Shown here piece by piece: positions 53,088 to 61,833 of a stretch of DNA of 64,000 nt. The notes below the pieces were generated by a model. It saw only the letters and a list, made by a program, of their open reading frames with translations. It was not told the origin of the DNA and did no database searches. Location: positions 3,100,001 through 3,164,000 of the forward strand of contig NZ_AP025286.1 in assembly GCF_036492245.1 (NCBI RefSeq). The letters run 5' to 3'. This stretch comes from Treponema bryantii. Its GTDB lineage: Bacteria > Spirochaetota > Spirochaetia > Treponematales > Treponemataceae. Position 1 is the first letter of the stretch. Each line of letters begins with the position of its first letter. The position numbers were made by a program, and so were the translations under genes.

Positions 53088-53837
53088 TTAATCATACTCT
53101 TCATATTCAATGATATGACTCTTCTGACAATTACAGTCCTCCTGACAATTGTCTAATAAGGTTTTATACAGTTTTCCAAAGAGTTTATTATTTTCTTCTG
53201 AATTGAGCATATCGCAAGAATCCTTATAATAAACATTGCTTACAACTCCAATTGATAAAAAGCAAACATTTAACTCTCTAGCATAATACACAAATGGAGA
53301 TATCCAATGTCCAACAACATCCGCATGATTATTCCAGAAAAAATCTATTTCAGCCGAACTTTCAAATCCAGGTCCATCTGTACATATGTATGTTCCATTA
53401 TTAAATATATTTACTTTCTTATAATATTCGCTCTTATATAAATCTTCTAAAACCTTTTTTTTCCAATTTTGACAGAACGGTTTAGTCATATCATATCGAA
53501 TTTTTATATTCGATCTTGTTTTTTCAATATAACTCTTTGGTCTACAAGTCGTATTATCAATATAATCATCTATGACAAGAATATCTCCAACATTCAAGAG
53601 AGGATTAATTCCTCCCACTTTAGAAACCATACCTAGACATTTTACAGAATATTTCTCTATCAAATATGGAATTCCAAAAGGAACAAGCCCTAAATTTTCA
53701 ATAAAAATTATTTTATCATTTTTAGCTAATGAAATATCACCATATGGAGTTTTTTCACAAACTCTATTTAATTCTAATCCAGAAGCTTTTTCAAAATAAT
53801 TTAAATATCTTTTGCTTTCTGACAATAACATTAACAT
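53088..53837 (-). CDS. Nucleoside phosphorylase-like protein (PNP/MTAP group)
   Basis: A 249-residue member of the purine nucleoside/MTA phosphorylase superfamily. 'VSKVGGINPLLNVGDILVIDDYID' and 'YICTDGPGFESSAEIDFF' (phosphate/ribose-binding region) are recognisable. The usual 'GMTxxPE' is replaced by 'GHWISPF', so the substrate site differs or activity may be altered. It overlaps the dikinase gene by 7 bp and precedes the deaminase-like gene. Together they could process adenosine-type by-products, or act directly on a nucleoside intermediate. GAAGGTG precedes the ATG. Confidence 0.72.
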   Translation of the reverse strand: MLMLLSESKRYLNYFEKASGLELNRVCEKTPYGDISLAKNDKIIFIENLGLVPFGIPYLIEKYSVKCLGMVSKVGGINPLLNVGDILVIDDYIDNTTCRPKSYIEKTRSNIKIRYDMTKPFCQNWKKKVLEDLYKSEYYKKVNIFNNGTYICTDGPGFESSAEIDFFWNNHADVVGHWISPFVYYARELNVCFLSIGVVSNVYYKDSCDMLNSEENNKLFGKLYKTLLDNCQEDCNCQKSHIIEYEEYD

Positions 53838-55840
53838 TTTTTTACACCTTCTAAATTCATATATATTTTCTCATTTGATTTTAGTTTAGAAAAACTTTTT
53901 CCGACCGCAACTGCTGGAATATTTTTTTCGCGAAGCATTACAGATAAATGACATAACATTGACGCATCCTCAAAAATCACTCCAGACACATTTTTCAATA
54001 TTGGGGCAATACCTAGATATGGTTTTTTTATTGCAATAATTACAGGTTGAGACTTTGCAATATCTGCTATAGTAGTTTGTAAAGATTTATATATATTTTC
54101 ATTCATTATGTCTGAATCTATAAAATCAACACTTATACCAACTCCAAAAGAATAGTTATTAATTTCTTCAACAATTGACTCTGGAATTACATAAAGGCTT
54201 CCATCTATTATTCCTTCAGAAATAATCATCGATTCGCTTTCAGAACAATCTAAATAACTCATATCATCTTTTTCTAGACTTATGTCTGCTGCGTATACTT
54301 CATTATTGCATACCCACCATTCAATGGAACCTTTTTGGGAATCTTTATATAAACTACGTGTTTTAGTAGCAATTTGAATAAATAATTCCTCATATTTTGA
54401 GAATGATGTATTATCGTTTTTAACTAAATATGTTTTTCCGCTAGGAAATTCTATTTTGTATTTTAAGCTTTCATGGTAATCATTTTTATAAATGAATTTA
54501 CCGTTACCATCGACTTTATATTTGGCCCCCATCAATTCTCCGGTTTTAAGACCTTTCATTATTCCATCAATAGCTTCTATATAAATAGTATCATTTTCAA
54601 GATATCTACTTATAACTGAAATCTCATTAAGAGGAATATCTCTTATCGAAATAACTGTGCCTTTATTTTGAAAGAAATTTTCTATAAATTTTAATGCATT
54701 TTCTTTCTTCTCAACTACATCAATAAGAGTCTCATTTATGGCAAATGTAACATATTCGCCATGAAATTCTTCTAAACAAGTTCTCAATTTTTTTTCAAAT
54801 CTAGCATCATAATTTTCGATAAAATACCATGCCAAATGGTTCACATTACAATTATCGCAACTCCTATAAAAATGTTGCTTTTTACCACACCACCTGGTCA
54901 TTTTTCTGTTAAGTGCACTATTGCTTTTATTTATCTCATCAAGATTTGAAATTGAACAAATTTTGGGATCTTCGTTATTTTTAACTATGTCTTTCTTAAT
55001 AGTTGTAATAGGTCTAACTTGAATAATGAATATTTCATTATCACTAATACACCATTCTAAATCTAATTGATTGTTTAAAACTGGAACAAGTTGATTTCTA
55101 ACATCTATAAATAATTTACATATTTTTTTTACTGCATTGTCATCCAACGAACAAGTTCCATCATTTATATTAACAACAAAATGTAAACCAGTTTCATCTC
55201 CATCTGTTAATTGTTCAGAAGTTCTAGATGTCATTTCTACAACTATTTCTTCTTTTCCATCTATCGGATTTGCCGTAAACATTATTCCTGCATAATCAGC
55301 ATATTTCATCTCTTGAATAATAATTCCCATTTTAATGTCATCAAACGATTTATACTGATTACCAAAATAAAATAATGTTTTTAAACTGAAATTCGAAGCC
55401 CAACATCTTTTTAAATATTTTTCTAAATCTTCTATATTTACATCAAGATAGCTTTCATATATTCCTGGAGCACTTTTATTATTCATATCTTCATATATTG
55501 AAGATGACCTTACAGCAAAAGGTCCACTCATGTTAAAGTTTTTTAAAGTCTTCTCAATTTCCTCTAAATAACATTTTGGAATACATATTTTATATATATA
55601 TTCTTTTAATTCTTCTATTCTATTACTTATACTAAGTTTATTATCCCATATTGTTTTCAAATTCTTATATAAAGTTATATTTTCCGGAAGTTCGAGAATA
55701 TCGAGAAAAAAATCTGATTTTAGAACAATAAATGGAGGCACATTTACTTTATCTTTAATAAGAAATAAATTATAGGCTTTATTTCCCACACAAAATTTTG
55801 TTTCTGGTTTATTTTCAATATCATAAATAAATTGGTTCAT
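53831..55840 (-). CDS. PEP-synthase-related dikinase with rifampin-phosphotransferase-like domain order
   Basis: A 669-residue protein. Residues 1-280 form the ATP-grasp domain of PEP synthase/PPDK enzymes ('GPFAVRSSSIYED', 'GIMFTANPIDG', 'LDLEWCISDNEIFIIQVRPI'). Residues 290-560 have no family I recognise and contain a Cys/His cluster ('RSCDNCNVNH'). The C-terminal 100 residues are the swivelling phosphohistidine domain with the His in 'ASMLCHLSVMLREKNIPAVAVG'. The PEP/pyruvate barrel is absent. This order matches rifampin phosphotransferase, which transfers a phosphate from ATP via His to a small molecule, so the middle region may bind the acceptor. ATG 55840 has AGGA 6 bases upstream; ATG 55846 overlapping the kinase stop is the alternative. 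Confidence 0.8.
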   Translation of the reverse strand: MNQFIYDIENKPETKFCVGNKAYNLFLIKDKVNVPPFIVLKSDFFLDILELPENITLYKNLKTIWDNKLSISNRIEELKEYIYKICIPKCYLEEIEKTLKNFNMSGPFAVRSSSIYEDMNNKSAPGIYESYLDVNIEDLEKYLKRCWASNFSLKTLFYFGNQYKSFDDIKMGIIIQEMKYADYAGIMFTANPIDGKEEIVVEMTSRTSEQLTDGDETGLHFVVNINDGTCSLDDNAVKKICKLFIDVRNQLVPVLNNQLDLEWCISDNEIFIIQVRPITTIKKDIVKNNEDPKICSISNLDEINKSNSALNRKMTRWCGKKQHFYRSCDNCNVNHLAWYFIENYDARFEKKLRTCLEEFHGEYVTFAINETLIDVVEKKENALKFIENFFQNKGTVISIRDIPLNEISVISRYLENDTIYIEAIDGIMKGLKTGELMGAKYKVDGNGKFIYKNDYHESLKYKIEFPSGKTYLVKNDNTSFSKYEELFIQIATKTRSLYKDSQKGSIEWWVCNNEVYAADISLEKDDMSYLDCSESESMIISEGIIDGSLYVIPESIVEEINNYSFGVGISVDFIDSDIMNENIYKSLQTTIADIAKSQPVIIAIKKPYLGIAPILKNVSGVIFEDASMLCHLSVMLREKNIPAVAVGKSFSKLKSNEKIYMNLEGVKKC

Positions 55841-55842
55841 AA

Positions 55843-56490
55843 TCATTCCTTATATAATTCTTTTCCAAGATTATAAAAATCTTCTGTTGGAACAATTTGC
55901 TCTATTTCCTTCTGAACCAACCTTACAACTTCATTTAAATCATTTTTTTCTGTATCAATAATAGACCAGTTATATAATCCTGCGAGAGTTTCATAGCAAT
56001 TCATAACGTTTTCAACATATTTTTTTTCTTTCTGATATGATAATTGCTCTTTTTTTTGAAATCTTCTATAAAATTCATCAATACTTATTTTCAGATAAAT
56101 AACCTTATCTGGTAATAAGATGTCAGCATAAAATTTTGATAAATAATCCAATGAATAATTTTCTTTTCCTATATGGTAGGCATATAGAGAAAAAATATAT
56201 CTGTGAAAAATTATATTTTTATTATTACGAAGAAGTGGAATTATCTCTTTTTTTTCTTCTTCCTTGCGTAAATCATGAGTTATGATTAGTTCTTCAGCAT
56301 CTGAAATCTTCTCCCCTGGTTGATCTAAATATGCAGCTGCAATCCGCTGGTTTTCATACCATGCTTTTGGAGGATGTTTCATTTGTATATAATCAGTATA
56401 GATTTTATCTTTCTTTACTAATTCATTGATTACTGATGTTTTCCCTGAACCATCAATACCACAAAGAACTATTAACTTACCACGGCTCAT
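55843..56490 (-). CDS. Thymidylate-kinase-like P-loop kinase
   Basis: A 215-residue P-loop kinase resembling thymidylate kinases. Walker A is 'GIDGSGKT' (11-18), a later 'FHRYIFSLYAYHIG' corresponds to the DR(Y/W) region, and 'LLPDKVIYLKISIDEFYRRFQKK' to the strand before the LID. The usual substrate residues of true thymidylate kinases are not obvious, and the gene sits in a biosynthetic operon, so it may phosphorylate a nucleoside- or sugar-type intermediate. AGGAG lies 7 bases before the ATG. Confidence 0.8.
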   Translation of the reverse strand: MSRGKLIVLCGIDGSGKTSVINELVKKDKIYTDYIQMKHPPKAWYENQRIAAAYLDQPGEKISDAEELIITHDLRKEEEKKEIIPLLRNNKNIIFHRYIFSLYAYHIGKENYSLDYLSKFYADILLPDKVIYLKISIDEFYRRFQKKEQLSYQKEKKYVENVMNCYETLAGLYNWSIIDTEKNDLNEVVRLVQKEIEQIVPTEDFYNLGKELYKE

Positions 56491-56500
56491 GAATAATCTC

Positions 56501-57361
56501 CTAACATTTTGTATTATTTTTTTGTAATTCTATCAGCATTTCCTTAGTAAGCAGCTGTTCATTTATATCAAAACTTTTATCTCTATGCATAATACAACCA
56601 AGAACCTTGCCCTCACTTGTTATACCTAAAATATTTTGACCAGCCCTGCAGTATTCTTCATTACAAGCACATATTCGCTTTGTATTAATAATCATACCTT
56701 GATTACGATGGCGATTTATTATTTCCATAACTTTGTCTTTTTCAAAATCTGATAAAGCTATTTTCTCTGTCTCCACCTTATCTTTTGCAACATCGACAAT
56801 TACTGCTAAAAAACTTATTGAATGAACACCAAGCTCTTCGGCTTTATTTATTATCTCTTCTATTTCAGAAAAATTACTTTTAGTTAAAACTGTAGTTAAA
56901 TGAACTTCTAGGCCACTATTTTTGCAATGAATTATTCCAGAAATAGCTTTTTCTAAACCATTCTTTGTTCCTCTTAGATAATCATAAACTTCAGGATTCA
57001 CAGTATCTAAAGAAATCGAAATTTCAGATAAATAATTCGCTAGAGTTTTTGCTTTTTGTTCGTCAATAAGTGTTCCATTACTACATAAATCACAATCTAT
57101 ATGTTTAGTTTTAAACCATTCTAAAATTTCAAAAATGTTCCTATGTAACAGAGGTTCTCCTCCTGTTAATATTACATCATGAATTTTAATATCTCGTAAA
57201 TTATTTATGATTTTTGAAATTGAAGCTATCGACATTGTCTTTCTGTCTTTTGCATGACAAAATATACAATGCTGATTACAACAATCTGTGATTTCTAGTA
57301 GTATTCGATATCCATCATTATGTCGATTTCGAAAACAACAAATACTATCGTAACTTTGCAT
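56501..57361 (-). CDS. Radical SAM protein with C-terminal cysteines
   Basis: A 286-residue radical SAM enzyme. The iron-sulphur motif CxxxCxxC is 'CNQHCIFC' (Cys28, 32, 35), the SAM motif is 'LTGGEPLLH' (about 65-73), and 'SISLDTVNPEVYDYLRG' is the usual strand-helix region. After the barrel come further cysteines ('RICACNEEYCRAG', 'VLGCIMH'), suggesting a partial SPASM/twitch auxiliary cluster like that of PqqE- or MoaA-type proteins. It is one of three such enzymes in this operon. GAGGGG lies just before the ATG. The reaction is unknown. Confidence 0.88.
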   Translation of the reverse strand: MQSYDSICCFRNRHNDGYRILLEITDCCNQHCIFCHAKDRKTMSIASISKIINNLRDIKIHDVILTGGEPLLHRNIFEILEWFKTKHIDCDLCSNGTLIDEQKAKTLANYLSEISISLDTVNPEVYDYLRGTKNGLEKAISGIIHCKNSGLEVHLTTVLTKSNFSEIEEIINKAEELGVHSISFLAVIVDVAKDKVETEKIALSDFEKDKVMEIINRHRNQGMIINTKRICACNEEYCRAGQNILGITSEGKVLGCIMHRDKSFDINEQLLTKEMLIELQKNNTKC

Positions 57362-57372
57362 AAACCCCTCAA

Positions 57373-58458
57373 CTAAGCTTTAAAGAAAAGTGTTGGAAGA
57401 TAATCTTTATGCACAGAATTAAATTCCAAATTGTTAGGATTTATCCTTACTGAAAAATCTGGATAATAATTTTCAGATCTAAATGGACAATAAGGATCTG
57501 GTTCATTAAATGTCTGATACCAAAGATACCTTCGATCCATTACACCGCCTCTACACTTGGCTGCATTTTTGCAAGCTTTGCATTTCTCTGGAATTTGGAA
57601 ATCCATTCCCATTTCATCAGAATCAATATCTTTTAGTAAAGCATCTTTTATGTTTCTCTGACGGAATTCTTTTGTAATCAAATAAGTCGAAGGAGTAATA
57701 TCTCCATTTGAAAGAATACGTATACTCTTTAATCCTGACGGATCACTTACGGCTTCTCTATTTGTTAAAATACTTGAGAATAACGGATCTCCTAAATATA
57801 AAATCTGATGATTCTCATCAATCCATTTTAATGCGTTAAGTAAAGTATCGTATTTAGCAACAAAAGAACGAATCCTTTCATCTTTGATATTCATTGGTCG
57901 GAAAATATTTGTTCTTAATTTACAATCAGCCTCTGCAGCAATATCAAATATACCTTCAAGATTTTCAATTTTCAGAACATCATTTATTCCAATAAAAACC
58001 AATGTAGCTTCTATAGGTTTATCCTTACAATAATTAAGCATGTTTTTTGCATTATCGAAAGCACCTTTTAGACCTCGCAACTCGTCATGCTTTTCAGCAA
58101 TGCAATAATCTAAGGAAACATCTATTTCGGCAATTCCATCATTCACAATTTTTTCAAAACGTGAATTTTCCATCATCTTCTTATAAAGAGTACCATTTGT
58201 CGTAATTGCTTGTTTTATATGTGGATAATTCTTTGCAACGTATTCAACAAAATCATACCAATCACTCAACAATGAATTTTCACCAGTACCATAATTGATT
58301 GAATCCAATTGTTCATAGTTTCTATCTACGAACAACTTCCAATCTTTAATACCGACATCCTTATTTCTGATTTCATTACGAACATCAGCACTATAACAAA
58401 ACTTACAGCTCATATTACAAGCCGAAACAATTCCCCATCCAGCATCTACGTGATTCAC
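57373..58458 (-). CDS. Radical SAM/SPASM-like protein
   Basis: A 361-residue radical SAM enzyme with CxxxCxxC at Cys14, 18, 21 ('CNMSCKFC'). The SAM-binding GGE motif is replaced by a 'YGTGENSLL' form. The C-terminal part has a cysteine set ('CKACKNAAKC' from residue 293, then 'DPYCPFR' at 324) typical of SPASM auxiliary [4Fe-4S] clusters, found in enzymes that modify peptides or sugar/aminocyclitol substrates such as BtrN. The start is a GTG with AGGAG 8 bases upstream. It lies 24 bp after the methyltransferase gene. Confidence 0.85.
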   Translation of the reverse strand: MNHVDAGWGIVSACNMSCKFCYSADVRNEIRNKDVGIKDWKLFVDRNYEQLDSINYGTGENSLLSDWYDFVEYVAKNYPHIKQAITTNGTLYKKMMENSRFEKIVNDGIAEIDVSLDYCIAEKHDELRGLKGAFDNAKNMLNYCKDKPIEATLVFIGINDVLKIENLEGIFDIAAEADCKLRTNIFRPMNIKDERIRSFVAKYDTLLNALKWIDENHQILYLGDPLFSSILTNREAVSDPSGLKSIRILSNGDITPSTYLITKEFRQRNIKDALLKDIDSDEMGMDFQIPEKCKACKNAAKCRGGVMDRRYLWYQTFNEPDPYCPFRSENYYPDFSVRINPNNLEFNSVHKDYLPTLFFKA

Positions 58459-58482
58459 TTTTTTTACTCCTTATTTATATAT

Positions 58483-59133
58483 TTATTTTTCTTTCTTAAT
58501 ATGAACAAAATAATGTATCCCTTTTGCAGGATTTCCATTACGAATAAAATGTTGAATTTTATTCATTGAAATAATCTTGAATGGATAAGTTAATTCCCAA
58601 ATATCTTTCTCATCTACATATGCATGCGGAATTCCTTTTTCAAACCCTTCACTACTAATCATTGTATATCCATCAATTGATTTATCTTTATCAAAATTTG
58701 GATTTTCTTTTGAATTAAAAGTTAAATATGCTTCTCCCCCATCTTTCAATAGTCTATAAATTTCTGATAATACTTTTTTCATTCCATTAAAATCGGTATG
58801 ATAAATTGTATGAAAACAAATTATTCCATCAAAACTTTCATCTTCAAATGGAATGCTTATCATATCTGCTACTTTAGCATTTACCTCTAGCCCAAGTTCT
58901 TTAGCAGTTTGTTTTACATATTCAATGCCAGATTCAGAGAGATCAATTGCAGATGATGACAGTCCATTTTTAGCAAAGAAAAAAGCATGACGTCCTTTTC
59001 CTGTTCCTAAATCTAAGATAGACTTGAACTTCTGACACCAATTGATTGCTACTGGTAAAAATTCTTCAGAAATTAGATTCCAGGAATCAGATGTTACATC
59101 CGTCCAATCCCAACCTTTGTGTTCAACACTCAT
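58483..59133 (-). CDS. Class I SAM-dependent methyltransferase
   Basis: A 216-residue methyltransferase with the Rossmann SAM loop 'ILDLGTGKGRHAFFFAKNG' (motif I, about 41-59), 'SAIDLSESGIEYV' (acidic motif II), 'PFEDESFDGIICFHTIYH' (post-II) and 'LKDGGEAYLTF' (motif III). It is of the small-molecule methyltransferase_11 kind. An earlier TTG is possible, but the ATG at 59133 has a GGGGG-type site 7 bases upstream. Product S-adenosylhomocysteine could be recycled by the deaminase-like enzyme of the same operon. Confidence 0.92.
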   Translation of the reverse strand: MSVEHKGWDWTDVTSDSWNLISEEFLPVAINWCQKFKSILDLGTGKGRHAFFFAKNGLSSSAIDLSESGIEYVKQTAKELGLEVNAKVADMISIPFEDESFDGIICFHTIYHTDFNGMKKVLSEIYRLLKDGGEAYLTFNSKENPNFDKDKSIDGYTMISSEGFEKGIPHAYVDEKDIWELTYPFKIISMNKIQHFIRNGNPAKGIHYFVHIKKEK

Positions 59134-59145
59134 TATCAAACCCCC

Positions 59146-60720
59146 TTAATTTTGACTTAATAAATTTATAATTTTTAATGAAAGCTCTTTATTTAGCACA
59201 AATAACTCTTTTATATAACTTTCTATTCTAGCTTCATCAAACAGCTTATACATTTTCATCTTTAAAATTGAATTTCTAAGAATACAAGTTTTTGTAACTT
59301 CTTCTTCACAAAGTTTTATTAGAGTAGAATAAACTTCTTCATTAATTTCTTTGCGTACAAATAAATATTCTATTCTATCTCTGTTAATAACCGCTCGTTC
59401 ATATAAGACATGAGATATTCTGATATCACGAATTAAATATTGTATATTTTCTTTTTTTGCTAAAAATTCAATACAATTAATTCCCTTTTTGGAATGTAAA
59501 AAGTCATATCGCGAATGATATTCTATATTTTCTTCAGGATATAAATATTCTTCAAATTTCTTTTTAATTTTTTCTTTAGTAAAACGTATTGTTTCATATC
59601 CAGGATTGTAATTTAAAATGCTTAAAGCACGATTTTTTATCTGATTTCTTTTTGAATTAAAATCTTTAAATGATATACTTCCTTTTTTTATTACTCCATG
59701 ATCATAATATAAAAGTAATAAAATCTGATTATCTTCATCTACGCCATATATTAAATCTTCATGAAAATAAGAACCATTATCATCATTTTTTTGACAAGAA
59801 ATATTGTCATTTATAAGCATTAATATATATCTTCTTAATGAAAGTTCAACTTTTATATAATCTAAAGTTGTTAAGCCTAATTCTGCTATTTCTTTTTCAC
59901 CTATTATTGTTACATCGATAAAATAATCAGAGGCAACCACTGCAAAATTTTTAATTGGAAAATATATAAAATCCAATCTTGCCTTTCCATATTCATAAAA
60001 TTCGAGATTTATATAATTCAAGAATAAATTTTCATAATAAACATTATTACCAAGACAAACGGCAAAACCGATAGTTTTATATGACTTTTCTTCATTTAGT
60101 TTCTCAATCAAAAATTCACTTGAAGAATAATTATCACTTTCTATATATCCAAATAGAGAATTATTTCTTAAAACTATTTTTAATATAGCTGCCTTATTAT
60201 GTGGATTATATATATTATCTGCTTGATATTGTTGAAGTGATGTGTATATTCCATCCTTCGCGAAATACCCTAAAGATGGGCCTAAATCAAGCCCCCCTAG
60301 ATTTTCATTATAGTTCTCCAAATAATCTTCTGATAACTCAGAAATAAATAATTTAATAGTCGCATAAGGGCTAGAATACAAAAAATAATCAATTTTTATC
60401 TCTACTTCATCCATATTTGAATTAATCTTTCTAAAGAATATGGAATTCATTTCAGTATTCCACTTATTGGCATAAAAGATCAGGTTATTTAATTCTCTTT
60501 TGAATTGAAGTTGACTATTTTTAATTGTATAATTTTGTTCCGCAAAGTTATTTACATAAAGCAAAGCGACAGCTTCATCTACATTTGCTTTTTTTTCAGA
60601 AGATGTTTCTATACAATTAAAATACCCATGATGAGCATACGACCTGATAGCAGGATTATAATTAACAGGTAACTCTATTTTTTCAGGTCGAGAAATTACA
60701 CTGTCCATCGCATTCTTCAT
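59146..60720 (-). CDS. Unassigned 524-residue protein with weak BtrH-like features
   Basis: I cannot assign this protein firmly. The N-terminal segment 'YAHHGYFNCIETS' (Cys and His residues) opens it. Residues of about 85-230 are strand-rich and recall a concanavalin-like sandwich ('NNSLFGYIESDNYSS', 'IGFAVCLGNNVYYENLFL'). From about 250 to 370 comes 'YFIDVTIIGEKEIAELGL' and 'HEDLIYGVDEDNQILLLLYYDHG', a pattern I associate with BtrH-like/DUF4872-type proteins of natural product clusters. The C-terminus is helical. BtrH transfers an acyl group from a carrier protein to an aminoglycoside. If this is similar, it would link the operon's carrier protein to an acceptor. Confidence 0.55.
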   Translation of the reverse strand: MKNAMDSVISRPEKIELPVNYNPAIRSYAHHGYFNCIETSSEKKANVDEAVALLYVNNFAEQNYTIKNSQLQFKRELNNLIFYANKWNTEMNSIFFRKINSNMDEVEIKIDYFLYSSPYATIKLFISELSEDYLENYNENLGGLDLGPSLGYFAKDGIYTSLQQYQADNIYNPHNKAAILKIVLRNNSLFGYIESDNYSSSEFLIEKLNEEKSYKTIGFAVCLGNNVYYENLFLNYINLEFYEYGKARLDFIYFPIKNFAVVASDYFIDVTIIGEKEIAELGLTTLDYIKVELSLRRYILMLINDNISCQKNDDNGSYFHEDLIYGVDEDNQILLLLYYDHGVIKKGSISFKDFNSKRNQIKNRALSILNYNPGYETIRFTKEKIKKKFEEYLYPEENIEYHSRYDFLHSKKGINCIEFLAKKENIQYLIRDIRISHVLYERAVINRDRIEYLFVRKEINEEVYSTLIKLCEEEVTKTCILRNSILKMKMYKLFDEARIESYIKELFVLNKELSLKIINLLSQN

Positions 60721-60757
60721 TCTTTCTAACCTTCAATAACTTTTTTATTCTAAAAAA

Positions 60758-61636
60758 TTAAGATTCAATAAAATATATATCCTTAATCTCTTGCTGTAAT
60801 TCTGGTTCATAACTATCAAAACTAATTTGTGTATTTAAACCAAAATTCTGTTCATAAAAACTTCGTACCAATGAAATCTCATTCTTGTTAGTTCTTTTAC
60901 AAGTAAAAGAAACTAATATGTTTTCTGGAGAAAATGCATCAACACACAAACTTAAATTTGTCAATACTTTATTAAAATCCCCTCCTATTCTTGTCTTCCT
61001 ATAAGTATCTTCCGTAACAGCATCCATAGAAAACACAAAAGAAAACTTTATTCCCTTTTCTTTTGAAATAGATTTTAATAAATTGATACTTTCTTTATTT
61101 AAACAATTTCCATTAGTTACTGCTTCAATTTCTTTGGTATCATTAATTGAAAGAGAACTTAGATAATTTAGTGTTTCTTTTAAATAAAAAAATGGTTCAC
61201 CTTTGTTAGTTAATACTATTTTATTAAGGTTATGGCCTTTTAAACCATATAAAACATGAAAATACAAGTCTTTCTTCTTCTGTGAATCATAGTGACACCC
61301 GTCATACCAGCAATTGTAACATTTTAAATTACACGCGAGAGAAAGCCCAACAATAATAGTATGTATTTTATTATTATCTACTAACATACATTTAGAATTA
61401 TTACAGATAGGGTGACCTGAAATTAATGTTTCTCTAGGAAAACTTAATAATGGTAATTCATGAATATATTCAACAATATCTTGTTTGCATATTAAATCAT
61501 TGTAACCTATATGCCATTCTGGTTCTAAAAGACAACATCTTGATAATTGAATTACATCCTCTAAATAACACTTTTTTCCTGAGCTAAAGCCATATTTATA
61601 TGTTAATTCCATTACCTCGTTATATTCACAAGACAT
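60758..61636 (-). CDS. Radical SAM protein, first gene of the operon
   Basis: A 292-residue radical SAM enzyme with an unusual 95-residue N-terminal extension that contains extra cysteines ('LSRCCLLEPE', 'GHPICNNSKC'). The cluster motif is 'CNLKCYNC' (Cys102, 106, 109), followed at once by 'WYDGC'. The SAM loop reads 'LTNKGEPFF', a GGE-like variant, and 'VTNGNCL' and 'FSMDAVTEDTYRKTR' are further family signs. No C-terminal SPASM set is seen. The GGAG site is 7 bases before the ATG. Expression probably starts from the promoter near 61741-61768. Confidence 0.85.
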   Translation of the reverse strand: MSCEYNEVMELTYKYGFSSGKKCYLEDVIQLSRCCLLEPEWHIGYNDLICKQDIVEYIHELPLLSFPRETLISGHPICNNSKCMLVDNNKIHTIIVGLSLACNLKCYNCWYDGCHYDSQKKKDLYFHVLYGLKGHNLNKIVLTNKGEPFFYLKETLNYLSSLSINDTKEIEAVTNGNCLNKESINLLKSISKEKGIKFSFVFSMDAVTEDTYRKTRIGGDFNKVLTNLSLCVDAFSPENILVSFTCKRTNKNEISLVRSFYEQNFGLNTQISFDSYEPELQQEIKDIYFIES

Positions 61637-61740
61637 TGAATTACTCCATTACGTGAATTATTTATTATGATGAAATGTTTTTAGCTAGACCTAGTTAATA
61701 AATAATTTCTTTTTTAAATTTATTTTTATTATTAATAATA

Positions 61741-61768
61741 ACGATAACACAGATTTTTCAGATGTAAA
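61741..61768 (-). promoter_or_regulatory. Candidate promoter of the biosynthetic operon
   Basis: On the minus strand TTTACA, sixteen bases, TATCGT lies about 105 bases before the first gene. Two palindromes sit immediately upstream of its -35. A poor -10 with upstream palindromes is what an activator-dependent promoter would show. Confidence 0.4.
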
Positions 61769-61785
61769 TAAGCGAAAAGCTGATT

Positions 61786-61801
61786 TATGACATATGTCAT
61801 A
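61786..61801. promoter_or_regulatory. Palindromic operator, right pair, promoter-proximal copy
   Basis: TATGACATATGTCATA is a perfect 16-bp palindrome, 17 bases upstream of the candidate -35 of the operon. The block around it aligns without gaps to 42160-42223. Confidence 0.8.
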
Positions 61802-61817
61802 GTTTTTTTTTGTAATT

Positions 61818-61833
61818 TATGACATATGTCATC
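61818..61833. promoter_or_regulatory. Palindromic operator, right pair, distal copy
   Basis: TATGACATATGTCATC differs from the proximal copy in only its last base. Centres are 32 bp apart, about three helical turns, exactly as in the left pair, so two dimers could bind on one face of the DNA. Confidence 0.8.

Noticed and set aside
42256-61636. Cluster read as a nonribosomal peptide or polyketide system
   Set aside because: There is a ligase and one carrier protein, but no condensation, ketosynthase, thioesterase or multi-module protein.
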